Origin: Hymenobacter norwichensis DSM 15439
GTDB lineage: Bacteria; Bacteroidota; Bacteroidia; Cytophagales; Hymenobacteraceae
Length of the DNA: 64,000 bases
Reading direction: 5' to 3'
NCBI RefSeq assembly: GCF_000420705.1
Contig: NZ_ATVL01000011.1
Location: 400,387-464,386, forward strand
Below, piece after piece: positions 61,955 to 64,000 of the stretch. The notes beneath the pieces are model-generated. The model made no database searches. It saw only the letters and a program-made list of their open reading frames with translations, and had not been told where the DNA came from. Made by a program: the position numbers and the translations under genes. The number at the start of each line of letters is the position of its first letter. Position 1 is the first letter of the stretch.

Positions 61955-62809
61955 ATGCAATCTTTACTTTTTCGCCCTCTCCATTTTGCGGCTCTCGCCG
62001 GTGGTTTACTTCTGCTCAGCACTAGTGCCTGCACCACCAACAAAGAACAAGTAGAACCCGAAAGCATTGTTTCAGCTGAAGATTCGGGCATGGCCGAAGA
62101 GGAAAACGCCAGTCTCAATGACTTTGTGGAAGCTGCCGCCCCAGCCGATATTGCCGTATTAAACGGAGCCGTTACCGAACCCACCGACCTAGCCCGTATT
62201 CTGCCGGCTTGTGCTACCCGCACTTACGATCCTAGCACTCGAACACTCACCCTGGATTTTGGTGCTGTAAATTGCACTGCTCCCAACGGCGTAACCCACC
62301 GCGGCCAGATTGTGGCCGTGTTCAATGGCCGCCCACGGCTGCAAGGCTCATCGGTGAGTATCACATTGGTCAACTATTTCCGCAACGATAACCAGCACAC
62401 CGGCACTCGCATCATCACCAACACCGGCGACGGGTCGTATTCCCTCAGCGTGCAGAATGCCAGCGTTGTTACCTCAACTGGCACGCATTCCTGGAACTCG
62501 CAGCGCACTTATACCCGCCTAGCCGGCCAGAGCACTCGTACCCTTCTCGACGACCAATATTCGGTAACGGGGTCAGCCACTGGCACCAACCGGCGGGGTG
62601 CCACCTATGCTGCCACCATTCAGCAGCCGCTGCTTAAAGTATTTACGCCCGGTTGCGCCCGGTTTTTCACGGCCGGTACAGTCAGCATCAGCAATTCTAA
62701 TGGCAAAACCTTAGTCCTCAACTACGACCCTACCAGTACCCAAGCCTGCGATAATATGGCGTCGGTGACAATAAATGGCCGCACCCGTGTTTTTCGGTTG
62801 GGCCGTTAA
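61955..62809 (+). CDS. Hypothetical lipoprotein
   Basis: 284 aa. Lipobox LLLSTSAC (Cys24). The mature part is beta-rich (TLTLDFGAVNCTAPNGVTH, RGQIVAVFNGRPRLQGSS) with four other Cys. No domain recognised. An ATAGTT-N6-AACTAT inverted repeat lies at 61858-61875 in its AT-rich upstream region, a possible operator. Ends at a strong hairpin shared with the convergent T9SS gene. Confidence 0.75.
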   Translation: MQSLLFRPLHFAALAGGLLLLSTSACTTNKEQVEPESIVSAEDSGMAEEENASLNDFVEAAAPADIAVLNGAVTEPTDLARILPACATRTYDPSTRTLTLDFGAVNCTAPNGVTHRGQIVAVFNGRPRLQGSSVSITLVNYFRNDNQHTGTRIITNTGDGSYSLSVQNASVVTSTGTHSWNSQRTYTRLAGQSTRTLLDDQYSVTGSATGTNRRGATYAATIQQPLLKVFTPGCARFFTAGTVSISNSNGKTLVLNYDPTSTQACDNMASVTINGRTRVFRLGR

Positions 62810-62842
62810 TACTTAACTGTCTGAAGCACGTTGTGTTGAATG

Positions 62843-62885
62843 CAAAACGGCTCTGCTCTCTATTAAAAGAGGCAGAGCCGTTTTG
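62843..62885. terminator. Bidirectional terminator
   Basis: CAAAACGGCTCTGC (62843-62856) pairs perfectly with GCAGAGCCGTTTTG (62872-62885), between convergent genes. Confidence 0.88.
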
Positions 62886-62918
62886 GTGTTTGCTAGTTGG
62901 TAGTAGGCGCAGCGTGCC

Positions 62919-64000
62919 TTACTTGGTTAGCACCACACGTTGGTGTACCACTTGCGTATCCGTAGTTAAGCGGAGGGTGTACAGGCCGGCTGGCAAGTCA
63001 GCACCGGAGAATAGCACCGTCCGAGGCTGCTGCGCCTGCATAGACCCCGCAAATAGTTTGCGTACCAAGCGGCCTTGCAAGTCGTAAACAGCCAGGGTAG
63101 CTTGGCCGCTGTCGGCTACTTTGAACTGCACTTGGCTTTCGTTGGTGAATGGGTTCGGGTAAGCCGTCAGCTCCACAGATTTTGGCGTGGTAGTAGACGT
63201 AGTAGCCAACGGAGCACCAGCAGCTGCCACAGGCAATACAAACAACGGGGTTTCAGTCACGTTGAGCTGAAGCTGGCCATTGGTCACGTTCACCCGCTGC
63301 ACACTCATGGTACTACCCGCTTGCGGACGATATACATCCGCCTGCGTGGCCGTGCCTAAGTTGAGAGAATACGATGCCGTACGCCCCGTCTCATCGGGCA
63401 CGACGAGCATGAAGGCGCTCTGGCCGTTGAGGGCGTAGCGGTCCACCAGCGGGTCGGCGTTCAGGGTCTGCTGGTAGCGGTAGCGGCCGAGCAAGCGCTG
63501 CACCTGCTGCAGGTACTGCGCCGCCAGGCGCGGGCTGCGGTTGCTGTTCAACAGGCCCATCGAGCCGAACTGGATGCTGCTGGTCGGGTTGTCGTCGTAG
63601 GCCTGGTAGTGGAACACGCGCTCCACCCCCCAGCGGGCGTAGCTCAGGGCCGAGCGCAGCAGCCAGTCGGCCTGCGTCTGCTCCACCGAGCGGCCGCCCA
63701 CGGCGATGGCCTTGAGCGGGCTGCCCTGGTTGAGGTCGTAGCCCGACTCAGTGAGCCAGACCGGCATGTCGGCGCAGTACTCGTGGGCCATGGCCAGGAA
63801 GGCGGCCGCCCGCTCGCCGGCGTCCGAGACCTCCGGGGCGCTGCCGCGGGTGGGGTTGCCCCCCTGCGAGGAGCCCGCGTCGTTGGCGTAGTGGTGGTAG
63901 TTGATCACATCCCAGCACAGGTTGACCGTGCCGTCGGGCTTGAGGCCGCGGAACTGGCGGCACCACTCGACCATGCCCTTGACGTAGTCCGGGTTGGGCG
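62919..64000 (-). CDS. Glycoside-hydrolase-like secreted protein with T9SS sorting domain (5' end beyond window)
   Basis: The frame is open at the right edge, about 360 residues visible. Residues from the edge inward show a (beta/alpha)8 glycoside-hydrolase-like part: LCWDVINYHHYANDAG, MPVWLTESGYDLNQGSP (possible catalytic Glu in LTESG) and a later beta-sandwich (NADPLVDRYALNGQSAFML). The C-terminus is a T9SS domain: AYPNPFTNESQVQFKV, VYDLQGRLVRKL, PAGLYTLRLTTD and RVVLTK. Probably a surface or secreted polysaccharide-degrading enzyme. GC content rises sharply from about 63,370 onward. Confidence 0.82.
   Translation of the reverse strand, partial: PNPDYVKGMVEWCRQFRGLKPDGTVNLCWDVINYHHYANDAGSSQGGNPTRGSAPEVSDAGERAAAFLAMAHEYCADMPVWLTESGYDLNQGSPLKAIAVGGRSVEQTQADWLLRSALSYARWGVERVFHYQAYDDNPTSSIQFGSMGLLNSNRSPRLAAQYLQQVQRLLGRYRYQQTLNADPLVDRYALNGQSAFMLVVPDETGRTASYSLNLGTATQADVYRPQAGSTMSVQRVNVTNGQLQLNVTETPLFVLPVAAAGAPLATTSTTTPKSVELTAYPNPFTNESQVQFKVADSGQATLAVYDLQGRLVRKLFAGSMQAQQPRTVLFSGADLPAGLYTLRLTTDTQVVHQRVVLTK

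Overview
The window looks like chromosome from a member of the Bacteroidota, most likely a Hymenobacter-type Cytophagales. The evidence is a moderately high GC content, lipoproteins with Bacteroidota-style lipoboxes, two proteins with type IX secretion (T9SS) C-terminal sorting domains, outer-membrane OmpA/PD40 and FadL-type proteins, and recurring TAnnTTTG promoter elements (the Bacteroidota -7 box) just ahead of genes. The genus is inferred; it was not tested by any search. No rRNA, tRNA, CRISPR array, IS element or prophage was seen.

Layout. 1-574: end of a secreted protein gene. 726-5328: a tight + strand operon of kaiC, kaiB, a second kaiB, a PAS histidine kinase and a CheY-like receiver. 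This is a clock-like or timer module without KaiA in the window, and its KaiC has a coiled-coil tail. 5767-18750: envelope proteins (OmpA/PD40, FadL-like, several lipoproteins, a TonB-C protein), the floA-nfeD pair, a Crp/Fnr regulator followed by a perfect FNR-type palindrome and dinB, and proS. 18791-40372: tryptophan/kynurenine catabolism (ALDH8A1-like dehydrogenase, SDR, nbaC, nbaD, kynU, kmo) interleaved with a surface-glycan-like set of GT-C membrane glycosyltransferases, two dolichol-phosphate-synthase-like GT2 enzymes and a methyltransferase. A tandem pair of CBM-like lipoproteins here is separated by a 40-bp perfect inverted repeat. 37192-51650: small and membrane proteins, an AlkB homologue, a large T9SS beta-propeller protein, rpoN, asnS, another GT-C protein, a Rof-like protein and a Rieske/FAD reductase. 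51710-54444: an AlgJ/AlgI-type polysaccharide O-acetylation pair. 54570-64000: two paralogous Tyr-rich secreted proteins, uvrA, three DUF4142 proteins around a small lipoprotein, another lipoprotein, and the 3' end of a T9SS-secreted glycoside-hydrolase-like gene.

How the genes may work together. The kai operon would read out through the kinase and receiver. KMO, KynU, NbaC, NbaD and the aldehyde dehydrogenase together cover kynurenine to 2-aminomuconate; tryptophan dioxygenase, formamidase and a deaminase are not in the window. The GT-C/GT2 genes probably build or attach lipid-linked sugars at the inner membrane, and AlgI/AlgJ would acylate an exported polysaccharide. Convergent genes are commonly separated by strong symmetrical hairpin terminators.

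Many starts were moved downstream from the longest reading frame to the first start giving a proper signal peptide or family N-terminus; this is noted per gene. Functions rest on motifs read by eye.
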